From CALGKJ01 sp049322695 (lineage in GTDB: Bacteria; Bacillota; Clostridia; Lutisporales; Lutisporaceae), in assembly GCA_049322695.1 (NCBI GenBank), contig JBMORW010000026.1, forward strand, positions 25,138 to 89,137: a DNA stretch of 64,000 nucleotides, in the 5' to 3' direction. Of the stretch, positions 1-7,328 are shown one piece after another (position 1 is the first letter of the stretch; every line of letters begins with the position of its first letter). The notes under the pieces were generated by a model that was given only the letters and a program-made list of their open reading frames with translations, made no database searches and had not been told where the DNA came from. Both the position numbers and the translations under genes were made by a program.

Positions 1-197
1 GTAAGCTTTTCACCTATCTGAATCTTGTTTGGCGCCTGAGACAGATACAAAGCTTGTTTATCAGTATTGATGGAAAAAAATTCAATACCCTTTAAACCGG
101 CACTTATCATTCTATTTACAGCATTATTACCAGCACCGCCTACTCCAACTACCTTTATCTGTGCCACTGAATTAACATCTACATCAAACTCTAGCAC
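1..197 (-). CDS. ftsZ: Cell division protein FtsZ, N-terminal part (runs off the window)
   Basis: Tubulin-like GTPase that forms the division ring. Only the first 65 or so codons are inside the window. The translation has the FtsZ N-terminal nucleotide-binding stretch VVGVGGAGNNAVNRM followed by the GIEFF.INTD segment. The start is a GTG at 195-197, chosen because a GGGAGG ribosome binding site lies just upstream on the minus strand and the protein then begins VLEFDVD, as in other clostridial FtsZ proteins. It is the last dcw gene seen; sbp lies 114 bases upstream and no ftsA sits between them. The C-terminus is outside the window. Confidence 0.95.
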   Translation of the reverse strand, partial: MLEFDVDVNSVAQIKVVGVGGAGNNAVNRMISAGLKGIEFFSINTDKQALYLSQAPNKIQIGEKL

Positions 198-311
198 GAT
201 ACGACCTCCCTAAAATATATAAATTATAATATTATCATTTTTTTGTAAACCAATAGTACATAATACATTTCAACAAATGTGTTCATTTTCCTTTATTTTT
301 TTATATAAAAT

Positions 312-653
312 TTAATTTTTTTTCGGACTGCTGAAAATATATCGTCTTATGATTGCAAAATTCTGGAATAATCTTATACCGAATGCAAATATAGCTGCAT
401 AGTACATAGGTACTCCCAATTGGTCACCTGTATATGTCAGCAAAGCGGCAAGTATTGCATTCCCAAAGAAGCCTGATATGAATATCTGTGTATTGAAGGT
501 TTTTTCCATACTTGAGCGTATGCCTCCAAAAACAGTATCCAAGGCTGCCAGTATAGCAACAGACATATATGTAGAGTATTGCAGCGGTATTTTATATGGT
601 GACATAACACCTAACACTATACCAATTAGCAAACCAAGCAAAGGAATTATCAT
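312..653 (-). CDS. sbp: Small basic membrane protein Sbp (DUF1290)
   Basis: A 113-residue membrane protein of the DUF1290 'small basic protein' family that in Bacillus and clostridia lies between the ylxX/ylxW genes and ftsA or ftsZ. Three hydrophobic segments are visible (about residues 3-20, 28-45 and 58-100), with a basic, lysine-rich C-terminus. The start overlaps the stop of the upstream DUF881 gene by four bases, so the two are translationally coupled. The molecular role is unknown; the position argues for division or cell-envelope work. Confidence 0.85.
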   Translation of the reverse strand: MIIPLLGLLIGIVLGVMSPYKIPLQYSTYMSVAILAALDTVFGGIRSSMEKTFNTQIFISGFFGNAILAALLTYTGDQLGVPMYYAAIFAFGIRLFQNFAIIRRYIFSSPKKN

Positions 654-1375
654 TTTTTATCACCGCCCTCAACCTTTTTCTGAAACGTTAGTTTTTTATT
701 GCCTGTATAGCCATTTATTATTATATTATCAACCTTATGAAGCTCTATACTGACCCCCCTGTATTTAAGAAACTCGAAAAAGCTTCCAGGAGCTGTAGAA
801 ATAGCCTCCAGCTTCTGAGGGTCGCCTATGGCTTTTATAACAAATGGTATTGCATGCCTCTTGCCGTCAATAAGGATGGTAGGTCCTCCGCATCTAATAC
901 TGGATGTTGCTATCAGCCTTTCATCGTTTATGGATATGGCTTCTGCACCTGCATTTTTAAGCTCATTTACTATTGCAAGCACATCGTCGTCATGGACAAC
1001 TATCCAGTTCCACAGCATATCGTTAGTAACCTCTTCTACGCCGTCACTTAGTGTTATTATGACTCCCGGCCCTTCTACCTTGACCATGCCGGCTATATCT
1101 CTTGTGTTCAGCAGTTCGTCGTAGAGCTTACCGTATATATTTCCATTATCTGATAAGCTCTCTTCATACTCCTCCAGCTTACTAGAAAGCATGTTTGTAG
1201 ATTCTGCAAGCTTTTTAGTTTCCTTTTGCAGGTTTTCTATATCATTTTGCATCAGCATAAGCTTTGGAATTGTGACAATTCCCTGGAAAGTAATATTGGA
1301 TTTTATTTGAAGTGTAGTAAACAATCCTACCAGCAATGCAATAATGAAAAAATAAAGTCTCTTATGATCCTTCAT
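650..1375 (-). CDS. DUF881 family protein, YlxX/YlxW type (second copy)
   Basis: A 241-residue protein with one N-terminal membrane anchor (about residues 8-25), a coiled-coil stretch (about 40-75) and a C-terminal DUF881 domain with the family pattern VEGPGVIITLSDG, the ELKNAGAEAISIN block and the GGPTILIDGKRHAIPFVIKAIGDP block. It is paralogous to the next gene upstream, sharing the same three blocks, so the pair is a tandem duplication as in B. subtilis ylxW/ylxX. It overlaps both neighbours by one to four bases. The function is unknown; it is thought to be envelope-associated because of its fixed place between ftsQ and ftsZ. Confidence 0.85.
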   Translation of the reverse strand: MKDHKRLYFFIIALLVGLFTTLQIKSNITFQGIVTIPKLMLMQNDIENLQKETKKLAESTNMLSSKLEEYEESLSDNGNIYGKLYDELLNTRDIAGMVKVEGPGVIITLSDGVEEVTNDMLWNWIVVHDDDVLAIVNELKNAGAEAISINDERLIATSSIRCGGPTILIDGKRHAIPFVIKAIGDPQKLEAISTAPGSFFEFLKYRGVSIELHKVDNIIINGYTGNKKLTFQKKVEGGDKK

Positions 1376-2091
1376 TATTGATCGTCACCTTCTTTAACTA
1401 CCCTCGCATAGATTCTTTCAATAACACCATTATATTTGGGAATTTTAATATTCTGCTCCTTTGTGATGGTTACATATCCGCCATCCATTTCAATAATCTC
1501 AACAATACCGCCTCTTATCATCAATGCCCCCTCAAGTGTAGCGGGATCACCTATGGCTTTTATTGTAAACGGCGGTGCAAACTTTACTGTATTTATGTTT
1601 ATAAAGTTTCCGGCTTCGTGTATTTCACTTGTAGCTATAATTCTTTGTCCGTTTATGGATATTGCTTCTGCACCTGCAGCATTCAGCGAGTTAACAAGAT
1701 ACAGTAAATCGCCCTGATCTATTATCAAATACCCCACCTGCTGACTGGCATTTAAATCATCAACAACCACAGTAACCCCGGGGCCTTCTACATCTTCAAG
1801 TCCTGCGATCACCCTGGCATTATCCAGCTCGCTTTTCAGTATTTTCGCAGACATGCTTCCCTGTGAGGCTGTTTCTTCATATTCTCTGATTTTTTTCTCA
1901 TATTCATTTTTCAATGCCAAGAGAGCATCTCTTTCTTCCTCCAGCCTCTTAAGCTGTGCTGTCATTTCTCTTGCCTTAAACTCTGAGACAGCACCGAGGC
2001 CGCCTTTTACGGTTCTGAGCTGAACCGTAATCATTAAACCCAGAACTACACATACCAGTGCCATAGCTATTTGAAATTTTATGTTTTTCAT
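1375..2091 (-). CDS. DUF881 family protein, YlxW/YlxX type (first copy)
   Basis: A 238-residue protein with an N-terminal transmembrane helix, a coiled coil rich in Glu/Lys/Arg (about residues 35-80) and the DUF881 domain (VEGPGVTVVVDD, LNAAGAEAISINGQRIIATSEI, FTIKAIGDP). It is coupled to ftsQ upstream (one-base overlap, 2091) and to the second DUF881 copy downstream (1375). Like its paralogue it has no known biochemical activity; the coiled coil and single membrane anchor suggest a structural or scaffolding role at the membrane. Confidence 0.85.
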   Translation of the reverse strand: MKNIKFQIAMALVCVVLGLMITVQLRTVKGGLGAVSEFKAREMTAQLKRLEEERDALLALKNEYEKKIREYEETASQGSMSAKILKSELDNARVIAGLEDVEGPGVTVVVDDLNASQQVGYLIIDQGDLLYLVNSLNAAGAEAISINGQRIIATSEIHEAGNFININTVKFAPPFTIKAIGDPATLEGALMIRGGIVEIIEMDGGYVTITKEQNIKIPKYNGVIERIYARVVKEGDDQ

Positions 2092-2822
2092 TATTGAACC
2101 TCCTGCTGTTCTTCAGGTTTAAATATAGGATTGCCATTGTGACTCATTTCTATTGTCCCTTTTAGGTTGTTCTTCTCCAGATCCTCTATTATTGACTTGG
2201 CAAAAGACATCTTTTCTCCAAGCTCCCTGTCATCTCCCATGTTAACCTTAATATCGGAATCTGTTTTCAGCTTGATATTATAAATGTCGGCTACATCAAC
2301 TTCAATAATCTTATCAATAACAGAAGCTTTTTTCATTTCCCGAACCACATTCACTGTTACTTCAAGCTGCGTTTTATCTTCAATATTCAGTGGTTCACCT
2401 ATCTTAAAGGTTTCAAACTGCAAACCGTTTATAACAGGCAAATCAGGTTTGTCTATCGCTGTACTTATCTTCACAATCATACCGTCTTCATCGATATTCA
2501 GAAAGGAACCTACAAAAGGTACTATGGCTATAGCCTCTCTTTCTATAACGTCAATGGTTATGGTGTTGGGTATTGTCCTTCGTATTTTTATCATTTTTAT
2601 GTATGGATTCTGAAAAATGCCGCGCATTGACTTCTTGACATTTATTCTGAAAATATTCTGCCCGTAATGTATAGAGGACAATCTGACAATTTCTTCGGCT
2701 GCAACATTTTTATTGCCGTTAACGTTTATTCTGCTGATCTGGAAAATGCTTGAGGAAAGCAAAAACGCCGCAATTATGCATATTATCAAAATAAGTACTA
2801 TGTATTTAAATTTTCTCATCAT
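2091..2822 (-). CDS. ftsQ: Cell division protein FtsQ/DivIB
   Basis: Bitopic divisome protein: short cytoplasmic N-terminus, one transmembrane helix (about residues 5-25), then an extracytoplasmic POTRA domain (FQISRINVNGNKNVAAEEI onward) and the FtsQ/DivIB beta domain ending near residue 230. The start is the first of two consecutive ATG codons at 2820-2822, because a GGGAG site lies six bases upstream; an in-frame ATG at 2846 has no comparable site. It leads the ftsQ-DUF881-DUF881-sbp-ftsZ block and has its own promoter (2943-2971), so its expression need not depend on the broken murA upstream. Confidence 0.9.
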   Translation of the reverse strand: MMRKFKYIVLILIICIIAAFLLSSSIFQISRINVNGNKNVAAEEIVRLSSIHYGQNIFRINVKKSMRGIFQNPYIKMIKIRRTIPNTITIDVIEREAIAIVPFVGSFLNIDEDGMIVKISTAIDKPDLPVINGLQFETFKIGEPLNIEDKTQLEVTVNVVREMKKASVIDKIIEVDVADIYNIKLKTDSDIKVNMGDDRELGEKMSFAKSIIEDLEKNNLKGTIEMSHNGNPIFKPEEQQEVQ

Positions 2823-2923
2823 TTTTATCTCCCGCTTGTACAACATCAGATGAAAAATTTACTCCATTCAAACATGCGTAAGTTCTCCGGATAATCTGCC
2901 TTAGTTAAAGGCAAAGCTTTTGA

Positions 2924-2951
2924 AAGTATAATTACTATTGTAATTATACTT
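2924..2951. repeat. 28-bp palindrome overlapping the ftsQ promoter -10
   Basis: A perfect 12-bp inverted repeat, AAGTATAATTAC and GTAATTATACTT, separated by TATT. It covers the -10 box and the expected start of transcription. It has no U-tract, so it is more likely an operator or a 5'-end hairpin than a terminator. Confidence 0.6.
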
Positions 2952-2971
2952 CACTGTATACATTAACGCAA
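2943..2971 (-). promoter_or_regulatory. Sigma-A type promoter for the ftsQ-ftsZ block
   Basis: On the minus strand TTGCGT (2971-2966), a 17-base spacer and a perfect TATAAT (2948-2943) precede ftsQ by about 120 bases. The -10 hexamer lies inside the left arm of the palindrome at 2924-2951. Confidence 0.65.
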
Positions 2972-3050
2972 CGGACTGGAGTTCTATTATTGAATAAAAT
3001 AATAACATAATATTAAAATTTTACCTTACAAATTATAAAATATATCATAC

Positions 3051-4004
3051 TTACACTGATATTCTTTGAATATCTGCACCTATTCTCTTCAACTTTATTT
3101 CAAGCTTCTCATAACCTCTGTCCACATGAGTATTAATATTATCAATTATCGTAGTGCCTTCAGCTGCCAGACCTGCTATTACTAGTGCAGCTCCTCCTCT
3201 GAGATCTCTGGCGCAGACATGCGCTCCTGTAAGCTTCTTAACACCCCTTATTATAGCAGTCCTTCCGTCTATTTGAATATTTGCTCCCATTTTTACAAGT
3301 TCCTCGGCATGCTTATATCTGCTTTCGAAAACTGTCTCTATAAAAACACTAGTGCCTTTTGAAATTGTACATAAAGACATGACTTGCGGCTGCATATCTG
3401 TTGCAAAGCCGGGATAAGGCTGGGTTTTTACAACCTCAATAGCCTTTAGTCTTTTGCTGCCAATTATATGAATATTATTGTCATATTCCTTAATACTGCA
3501 GCCGCTTTCAGTAAGCTTTGCAATTATAGGTCGGATATGGTCTGAAACAACACCGGAGAGGTATAAATCACCACCTGTAATTGCCGCTGCCGTAAGATAT
3601 GTGCCTGCAACAATTCTATCAGGCATTATTGTATGCTCAACTGGATTGAATCTCTTGACACCTTCTATTTTAACCGTACTGGAGCCTGCACCTTCAACTT
3701 TAGCGCCCATCTTATTCAAAAACAACTGCAAGTCTTCAATTTCCGGCTCTCTTGCAGCATTGTGAATAGTTGTCAATCCCTCTGCAGATACCGCAGCAAG
3801 CATTATATTTTCTGTAGCTCCTACACTGGGATAATCCAAATGTATTTCAGCTCCTGAAAGCTTGTTGCATTCGCAAAAAATATATCCATGAGATTCCGTT
3901 ATTTTTGCTCCCAATTGCTTTAATCCGGCGAGATGCAAGTCTATAGGCCTGGGACCAAGTTCACATCCTCCCGGATGAGTAATAACATTGTTAATATAAC
4001 TCAA
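3051..4004 (-). CDS. murA: MurA, C-terminal part of an interrupted gene (from the catalytic Cys on)
   Basis: UDP-N-acetylglucosamine 1-carboxyvinyltransferase catalyses the first committed step of peptidoglycan synthesis. This piece holds 304 residues starting at the catalytic-loop sequence GGCELGPRPIDLHLAG (the Cys of the PGGC motif) to the natural C-terminus. The first 13 residues of the open frame (codons from TTG 4004 to about 3966) are read from the mobile element, overlap the recombinase 3' end, and have no good ribosome binding site. The matching N-terminal 115 residues lie at 6821-7177 across the 2.87-kb insert. Joining the two at the repeated ATCCGGGAGGAT (minus-strand reading) gives a normal 419-residue MurA. 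As it stands this fragment alone should be inactive. Confidence 0.93.
   Translation of the reverse strand: MSYINNVITHPGGCELGPRPIDLHLAGLKQLGAKITESHGYIFCECNKLSGAEIHLDYPSVGATENIMLAAVSAEGLTTIHNAAREPEIEDLQLFLNKMGAKVEGAGSSTVKIEGVKRFNPVEHTIMPDRIVAGTYLTAAAITGGDLYLSGVVSDHIRPIIAKLTESGCSIKEYDNNIHIIGSKRLKAIEVVKTQPYPGFATDMQPQVMSLCTISKGTSVFIETVFESRYKHAEELVKMGANIQIDGRTAIIRGVKKLTGAHVCARDLRGGAALVIAGLAAEGTTIIDNINTHVDRGYEKLEIKLKRIGADIQRISV
3965..3976. repeat. Attachment-site core, recombinase side
   Basis: ATCCTCCCGGAT on the plus strand, identical to 6832-6843. Including flanks the match is 14 of 15 (CAcATCC versus CAtATCC). On the minus strand the core encodes Pro-Gly-Gly of the MurA active-site loop, followed here by the Cys codon. 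Confidence 0.85.
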
Positions 4005-5544
4005 TTATTCTGTCTATGTCTGCTGTCAGATACAGATTTACACGTCCGGAAGAGCATACGGTTATTTTTTCAATCAGCGCCTCATACTGCTGCTTATTAA
4101 GCATGCCTTTGGTAAATATACGGTTTATAGCAGTTTCTTTGTCAGTGTATACTGTACTTCCATCAATATTCAGACTTTCAATCTGCTTATCCAAGAAAAC
4201 TATGTGCTTCAGCTTTTCTTCTATGATCCTGCCATAGCTTTGCTCAAGCAGAATACTGCTTTTCTCATCAAGACCGAGCCTGTTGTCCTTAGACTTCTGC
4301 AGCAGCAAACACTTAAGCTGCTCCTTTTCCTTTTCCCTTTCTCTGTTAAAACCTTCCAACAATAAACTATTATATTGCTTTTTTATATTTTTTTCCATAT
4401 GAATTTTATTATAGTCCAAAGCATTTGAGTTTTTAATCAAGCACAGATATTCAGAGACAATATCAATAAGCTCCTTCTCCTTGACGGCGTGCCTGCTGCA
4501 ATAATCCGCACCGTATTTATGATATCTTCCGCATATATACGATTTTTTTCCGTCTTTTGTATATGCAATCATATATGACCCGCAATCTTCGCAGAAAACT
4601 AGTCCAGAAAAGAGATTAGTATCTGTACGCCTGCCTCTGTAATTGATACTCCTTCTTTTTCTCGCTAAAGCCTGTGCAGCGTAAAAGGTGTTTTCGTCAA
4701 TTATGGGTTCATGATTATTCCTGAACACATACTGCTCATCCGGATTTGTCATGACGGATTTGCCCTTTATAGTGCTTTTCTTTGTTTTTGCAAGTCTCAG
4801 TATACCTATATATACATCATTTTTAATAATACGCTGTATTTGCGTTGAGGACCATTCATCAGAGACAGCACCTTTATAGCACTGACCTTCATTCTCTATT
4901 TTCTTTTTTATGAACTGTGATGGTGTCGGATAGCCTTCGCAGTTTAAATGCATAGCAATCCTTCTATAGCCGCAGCCCTGCAGATACAGCCTGAATATAA
5001 GACGCACCACCGATGCTTCAGCAGGCTCAATTAAGAGAGTATGCTTATCAGTCTCTCCTTTTCTGTATCCAAATTGCTCCTTTATTATCATTTTACCTTC
5101 GCTTTGTTTTATTCTTATGCTGCTTCTTATTTTTCTTGATATGTCCTTTACATACATTTCATTAAACCAGGTATAAATGCCAAGCATATCATTATCTTGT
5201 TTTTCAGTATCATATCCGCCTGCTTCATATGGAAGTATAAGCCTGATGTTCAGTTCTCTCAGTTTTTCAACAAAAAGCAGAGTCAAGGCATTGTGCCTTC
5301 CTATACGTGAAAGGTCCTTTGCAATCAGCACATCAATATTTCTTTCCTCTATTTGCTTAACCAGCTGCTTGAAGCCAGGTCTATCAAAGTTATAGCCCGA
5401 CCAGTTATCATCTTCATAATATTGACTCACCTGCCAGCCGTTTTTTTGTGCATATTCTTCTATCAAGCTCTTCTGTGCAGTAATGGAGCTGCAGCTTTCA
5501 TTGTCTTCATCCCGTGATACTCTTACATATCCGGCTACTCTCAT
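3991..5544 (-). CDS. Large serine recombinase, SpoIVCA-like
   Basis: A 517-residue site-specific DNA recombinase. Domain order: resolvase-type catalytic domain (about 1-145) with catalytic Ser10 in YVRVSRDED and the DLSRIGRH arginine block; recombinase DNA-binding domain (about 165-275, GYRRIAMHLNCEGYPTPS); zinc ribbon (about 320-360, CEDC then CGRYHKYGADYCSRH); long coiled coil (about 375-460) as used by large serine integrases for synapsis control. It starts at ATG 5544, overlapping the stop of the 66-residue gene as ATGA. Its stop lies 15 bases inside the attachment core that splits murA. All catalytic features look intact, so I infer an active integrase/excisionase. Confidence 0.93.
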   Translation of the reverse strand: MRVAGYVRVSRDEDNESCSSITAQKSLIEEYAQKNGWQVSQYYEDDNWSGYNFDRPGFKQLVKQIEERNIDVLIAKDLSRIGRHNALTLLFVEKLRELNIRLILPYEAGGYDTEKQDNDMLGIYTWFNEMYVKDISRKIRSSIRIKQSEGKMIIKEQFGYRKGETDKHTLLIEPAEASVVRLIFRLYLQGCGYRRIAMHLNCEGYPTPSQFIKKKIENEGQCYKGAVSDEWSSTQIQRIIKNDVYIGILRLAKTKKSTIKGKSVMTNPDEQYVFRNNHEPIIDENTFYAAQALARKRRSINYRGRRTDTNLFSGLVFCEDCGSYMIAYTKDGKKSYICGRYHKYGADYCSRHAVKEKELIDIVSEYLCLIKNSNALDYNKIHMEKNIKKQYNSLLLEGFNREREKEKEQLKCLLLQKSKDNRLGLDEKSSILLEQSYGRIIEEKLKHIVFLDKQIESLNIDGSTVYTDKETAINRIFTKGMLNKQQYEALIEKITVCSSGRVNLYLTADIDRIIELY

Positions 5545-5741
5545 ACTTTATCACCACAGCTTTCATCCAGCAGTCTGCATAATGACTCTTCCAGAATACC
5601 CAATCCGGAATGAAATACATATATTCTTCCGGTTTTCTCAAGCTCCTGCAGTATATCGGCAGCTTCCTCAATTTTTGCAGCTGCTGCCTCATTACGTGTA
5701 AGCAATACTATGCAGCCTGATTCTGTCTTTAAAACCTTCAT
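5541..5741 (-). CDS. Small protein of unknown function coupled to the recombinase
   Basis: A 66-residue acidic protein with helical, alanine-rich N-terminal half (EAAAAKIEEAADILQELEKTG) and a strong GAGGAG ribosome binding site. Its TGA overlaps the recombinase ATG, so the two are translated together. I do not recognise the family. By position it could be a recombination directionality factor or other partner of the recombinase, but no motif proves this. Confidence 0.7.
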   Translation of the reverse strand: MKVLKTESGCIVLLTRNEAAAAKIEEAADILQELEKTGRIYVFHSGLGILEESLCRLLDESCGDKV

Positions 5742-5912
5742 ACTATCTCCTCACATAATTTATAAAGTGACCTCAGTAGCTTCAAAAATGTAGACTTAAT
5801 CATTGCGTAGCCTTATAATATATTATGTATGGTACTGCTTGTACTATAACGAAACAGTTTTCAGCAATGACAGTTCTGCTTTAGGATAAATTATTTTGAA
5901 AGGGTGCTTAGT
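5742..5912. promoter_or_regulatory. Divergent control region of the murA element
   Basis: 171 bases between the recombinase operon (leftward) and the HTH regulator (rightward). An imperfect inverted repeat GGTACTGCTTGTACTA (5831-5846; GTAC half sites five bases apart) sits next to a minus-strand A+T-rich TATTATAAGG-like -10. This is the natural place for the HTH protein to act as repressor. The assignment is inferred from position only. Confidence 0.45.
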
Positions 5913-6782
5913 ATGAACACCAGAATGCCAAAAGAAACAATAGGTGAATATGTTGCAAGACTAAGAACTGAGAAAGGGTATTCTCAAAGAAGATTTGCCC
6001 TGCTGTCAGGCCTGAGCAATACAACAATAAGCAGAATTGAGAAGGGTGAAACTGTAAGCCCTGACCTTGAGACTATCAAGTTGCTGGCTAAATCGCTTAA
6101 TGTGGATGAGTTGAATTTCTTCACTGACTCTCTGCCTGATACGCGGGCAGATTTCATAAGCAATCCTCAAAAAGAAAAATACTTCTTCTCTCATTCACAG
6201 TTAGCCTCTACAGAAGATTATATCGGTACTTCACAGCTCAATATTGCAAAGGATGCTGATATGGGTGCAAAGCTTGAAAAGCAAGCCGGTGAAATCATAA
6301 ATGAACTTGAATACAGTGATGATATGCAAATTAGGCAAGAAAGGCAGAAGCGCATTATCAAAGATACCAGTCTTAAGGGAATGCGACTTATAACACTCAG
6401 ACTTGAAAGAAACATCACCCAGAAGGAGTTGGGAGATGCAATAGGTGTCGATAAAACCACCATAGCTCAATATGAGGGTGAAATACTGAAGCCTGATATG
6501 AATATGATATATAAAATTGCGGATTTTTTCGATGTTTCAATAAATTATCTGACAGGAAAAGAAGATGATGATTTATTTGAAGCTGATGAAATTGCCGGTG
6601 AGCAGCCTAAAAACGACATACTAAGTACTCATGAAAAGCAGCAAGAGAGCAGCATGATTATAAACACCATCACGATATCAACAGAGTATCTGGAGCTTGC
6701 AAAAGAGCTTCAGGATAATAATATAGATCCGGATGATATCAGAAGGTTCGTTGAAATCATATGTAAAAACAGATATGCCTGA
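5913..6782 (+). CDS. XRE-family transcriptional regulator with two HTH domains
   Basis: A 289-residue DNA-binding protein. The first helix-turn-helix is at about residues 8-60 (YVARLRTEKGYSQRRFALLSG, then TTISRIEKGE), the second at about 150-210 (LRLERNITQKELGDAIGV, TTIAQYEGE, then FDVSINYLTG). A polar linker lies between them, and a C-terminal tail ends in a helix (DPDDIRRFVEIICKN). The ATG at 5913 is chosen over the upstream GTG at 5904 because GAAAGGG lies at correct spacing for it. The gene is convergent with murA's 5' part, divergent from the recombinase, and ends 49 bases from the attachment core. I infer a phage-type repressor that controls the recombinase operon. Confidence 0.9.
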   Translation: MNTRMPKETIGEYVARLRTEKGYSQRRFALLSGLSNTTISRIEKGETVSPDLETIKLLAKSLNVDELNFFTDSLPDTRADFISNPQKEKYFFSHSQLASTEDYIGTSQLNIAKDADMGAKLEKQAGEIINELEYSDDMQIRQERQKRIIKDTSLKGMRLITLRLERNITQKELGDAIGVDKTTIAQYEGEILKPDMNMIYKIADFFDVSINYLTGKEDDDLFEADEIAGEQPKNDILSTHEKQQESSMIINTITISTEYLELAKELQDNNIDPDDIRRFVEIICKNRYA

Positions 6783-6791
6783 TTATTATAC

Positions 6792-6811
6792 CAGCTGATT
6801 ACAATCAGCTG
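6792..6811. repeat. 20-bp palindrome next to the attachment core
   Basis: CAGCTGATTACAATCAGCTG, nine-base arms around AC, ends 20 bases before the core repeat and 10 bases after the regulator stop. It may be a factor-independent terminator without a strong U-tract or an accessory recombination site. Confidence 0.6.
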
Positions 6812-6820
6812 CTGTAACAA

Positions 6821-7177
6821 TCAACTTGCATATCCTCCCGGATAGCTGATTTTTACTTGACCACATCTGGATATCATAGCACCAAGCAGTATTATTGAAG
6901 AGCGCATTTCTCTGACAGGTCTTTCGGGTACACTTGTATCCAAAGGACCATCGGACTTAACGATTAATGTATTATTTTCAAAGAAGCATTTACAGCCTAT
7001 CGTCTTTAATACACCAATTAGAGTATCAACGTCTCTGAGCTCTGGAACGTTATGAATTACGGATTCATTGCTGTTTATTATTGTGGCTGCCAAAATCGGG
7101 AGTACTGCGTTTTTGGCACCATCTACCCTAATTTCACCTTGAATCTTTTTCCCTCCGTTTACTAAATATCTGTCCAT
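6821..7177 (-). CDS. murA: MurA, N-terminal part of an interrupted gene
   Basis: A 118-codon frame of which the first 115 residues are authentic MurA: MDRYLVNGG.KIQGEIRVDGAKNAVLPILAA, the VPELRDVDTLIGVLKTIG block and the VREMRSSIILLGAMISRCG block leading to SYPGG. The next codons, from the inserted element, are Tyr-Ala-Ser-stop, replacing the catalytic Cys loop. The start ATG at 7177 has GGGGGTGAG at good spacing. A -10 TATAAT (7224-7219) about 40 bases upstream and a terminator after ftsW suggest murA is its own transcription unit. The truncated product lacks the catalytic Cys and most of both domains and cannot be active. Confidence 0.93.
   Translation of the reverse strand: MDRYLVNGGKKIQGEIRVDGAKNAVLPILAATIINSNESVIHNVPELRDVDTLIGVLKTIGCKCFFENNTLIVKSDGPLDTSVPERPVREMRSSIILLGAMISRCGQVKISYPGGYAS
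6832..6843. repeat. Attachment-site core, murA 5' side
   Basis: ATCCTCCCGGAT on the plus strand, the second copy of the 12-bp core at 3965-3976. On the minus strand it reads Pro-Gly-Gly of MurA and is followed by TAT where the intact gene has the TGT cysteine codon. Confidence 0.85.
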
Positions 7178-7248
7178 TTATCTTCTCACCCCCAGGAAGC
7201 CAATTTTGTAATCATATTATTATACTATGCATAAAATACTTAGGTGTT

Positions 7249-7281
7249 ACAAAAACAAAAGTCTGACAGATAACGTCAGAC
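7249..7281 (-). terminator. Rho-independent terminator after ftsW
   Basis: Minus-strand hairpin GTCTGAC-N7-GTCAGAC followed by TTTTGTTTTTGT. It separates ftsW from murA, at the spot where murG is found in related clusters. Confidence 0.85.
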
Positions 7282-7328
7282 TTTAATACTTCAGCAGCTA
7301 CTTCCTTGAGCCGATTGACAATATACAT

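Larger units (their letters stand above)
3965..6843. mobile_element. 2.87-kb serine-recombinase element inserted in murA at the catalytic-Cys codon
   Basis: The element is bounded by a 12-bp direct repeat (3965-3976 and 6832-6843; 2867 bp from repeat to repeat). It contains only a large serine recombinase, a 66-residue protein and a divergent double-HTH regulator; there are no transfer, replication or toxin genes. The recombinase stop codon is 15 bases from one repeat. The repeat spans codons for PGG just before the MurA catalytic Cys: on the upstream side the frame continues Tyr-Ala-Ser-stop, on the downstream side Cys-Glu-Leu-Gly. Site-specific excision would restore murA exactly. The layout matches skin-type elements (sigK) in miniature. 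Whether excision is programmed, occasional or lost cannot be seen here. Confidence 0.92.

Noticed and set aside
2924..2951. Palindrome before ftsQ as a terminator for murA
   Set aside because: No U-tract and it overlaps a good promoter -10; better read as an operator or 5' hairpin.
5507..5692. 61-codon minus-strand ORF overlapping the 66-residue gene of the murA element
   Set aside because: Different frame, weaker start; the 66-residue frame has GAGGAG and couples to the recombinase start.
3965..6843. Transposon (IS or DDE type) as the cause of the murA split
   Set aside because: No terminal inverted repeats or DDE transposase; direct 12-bp core and a large serine recombinase fit site-specific integration.
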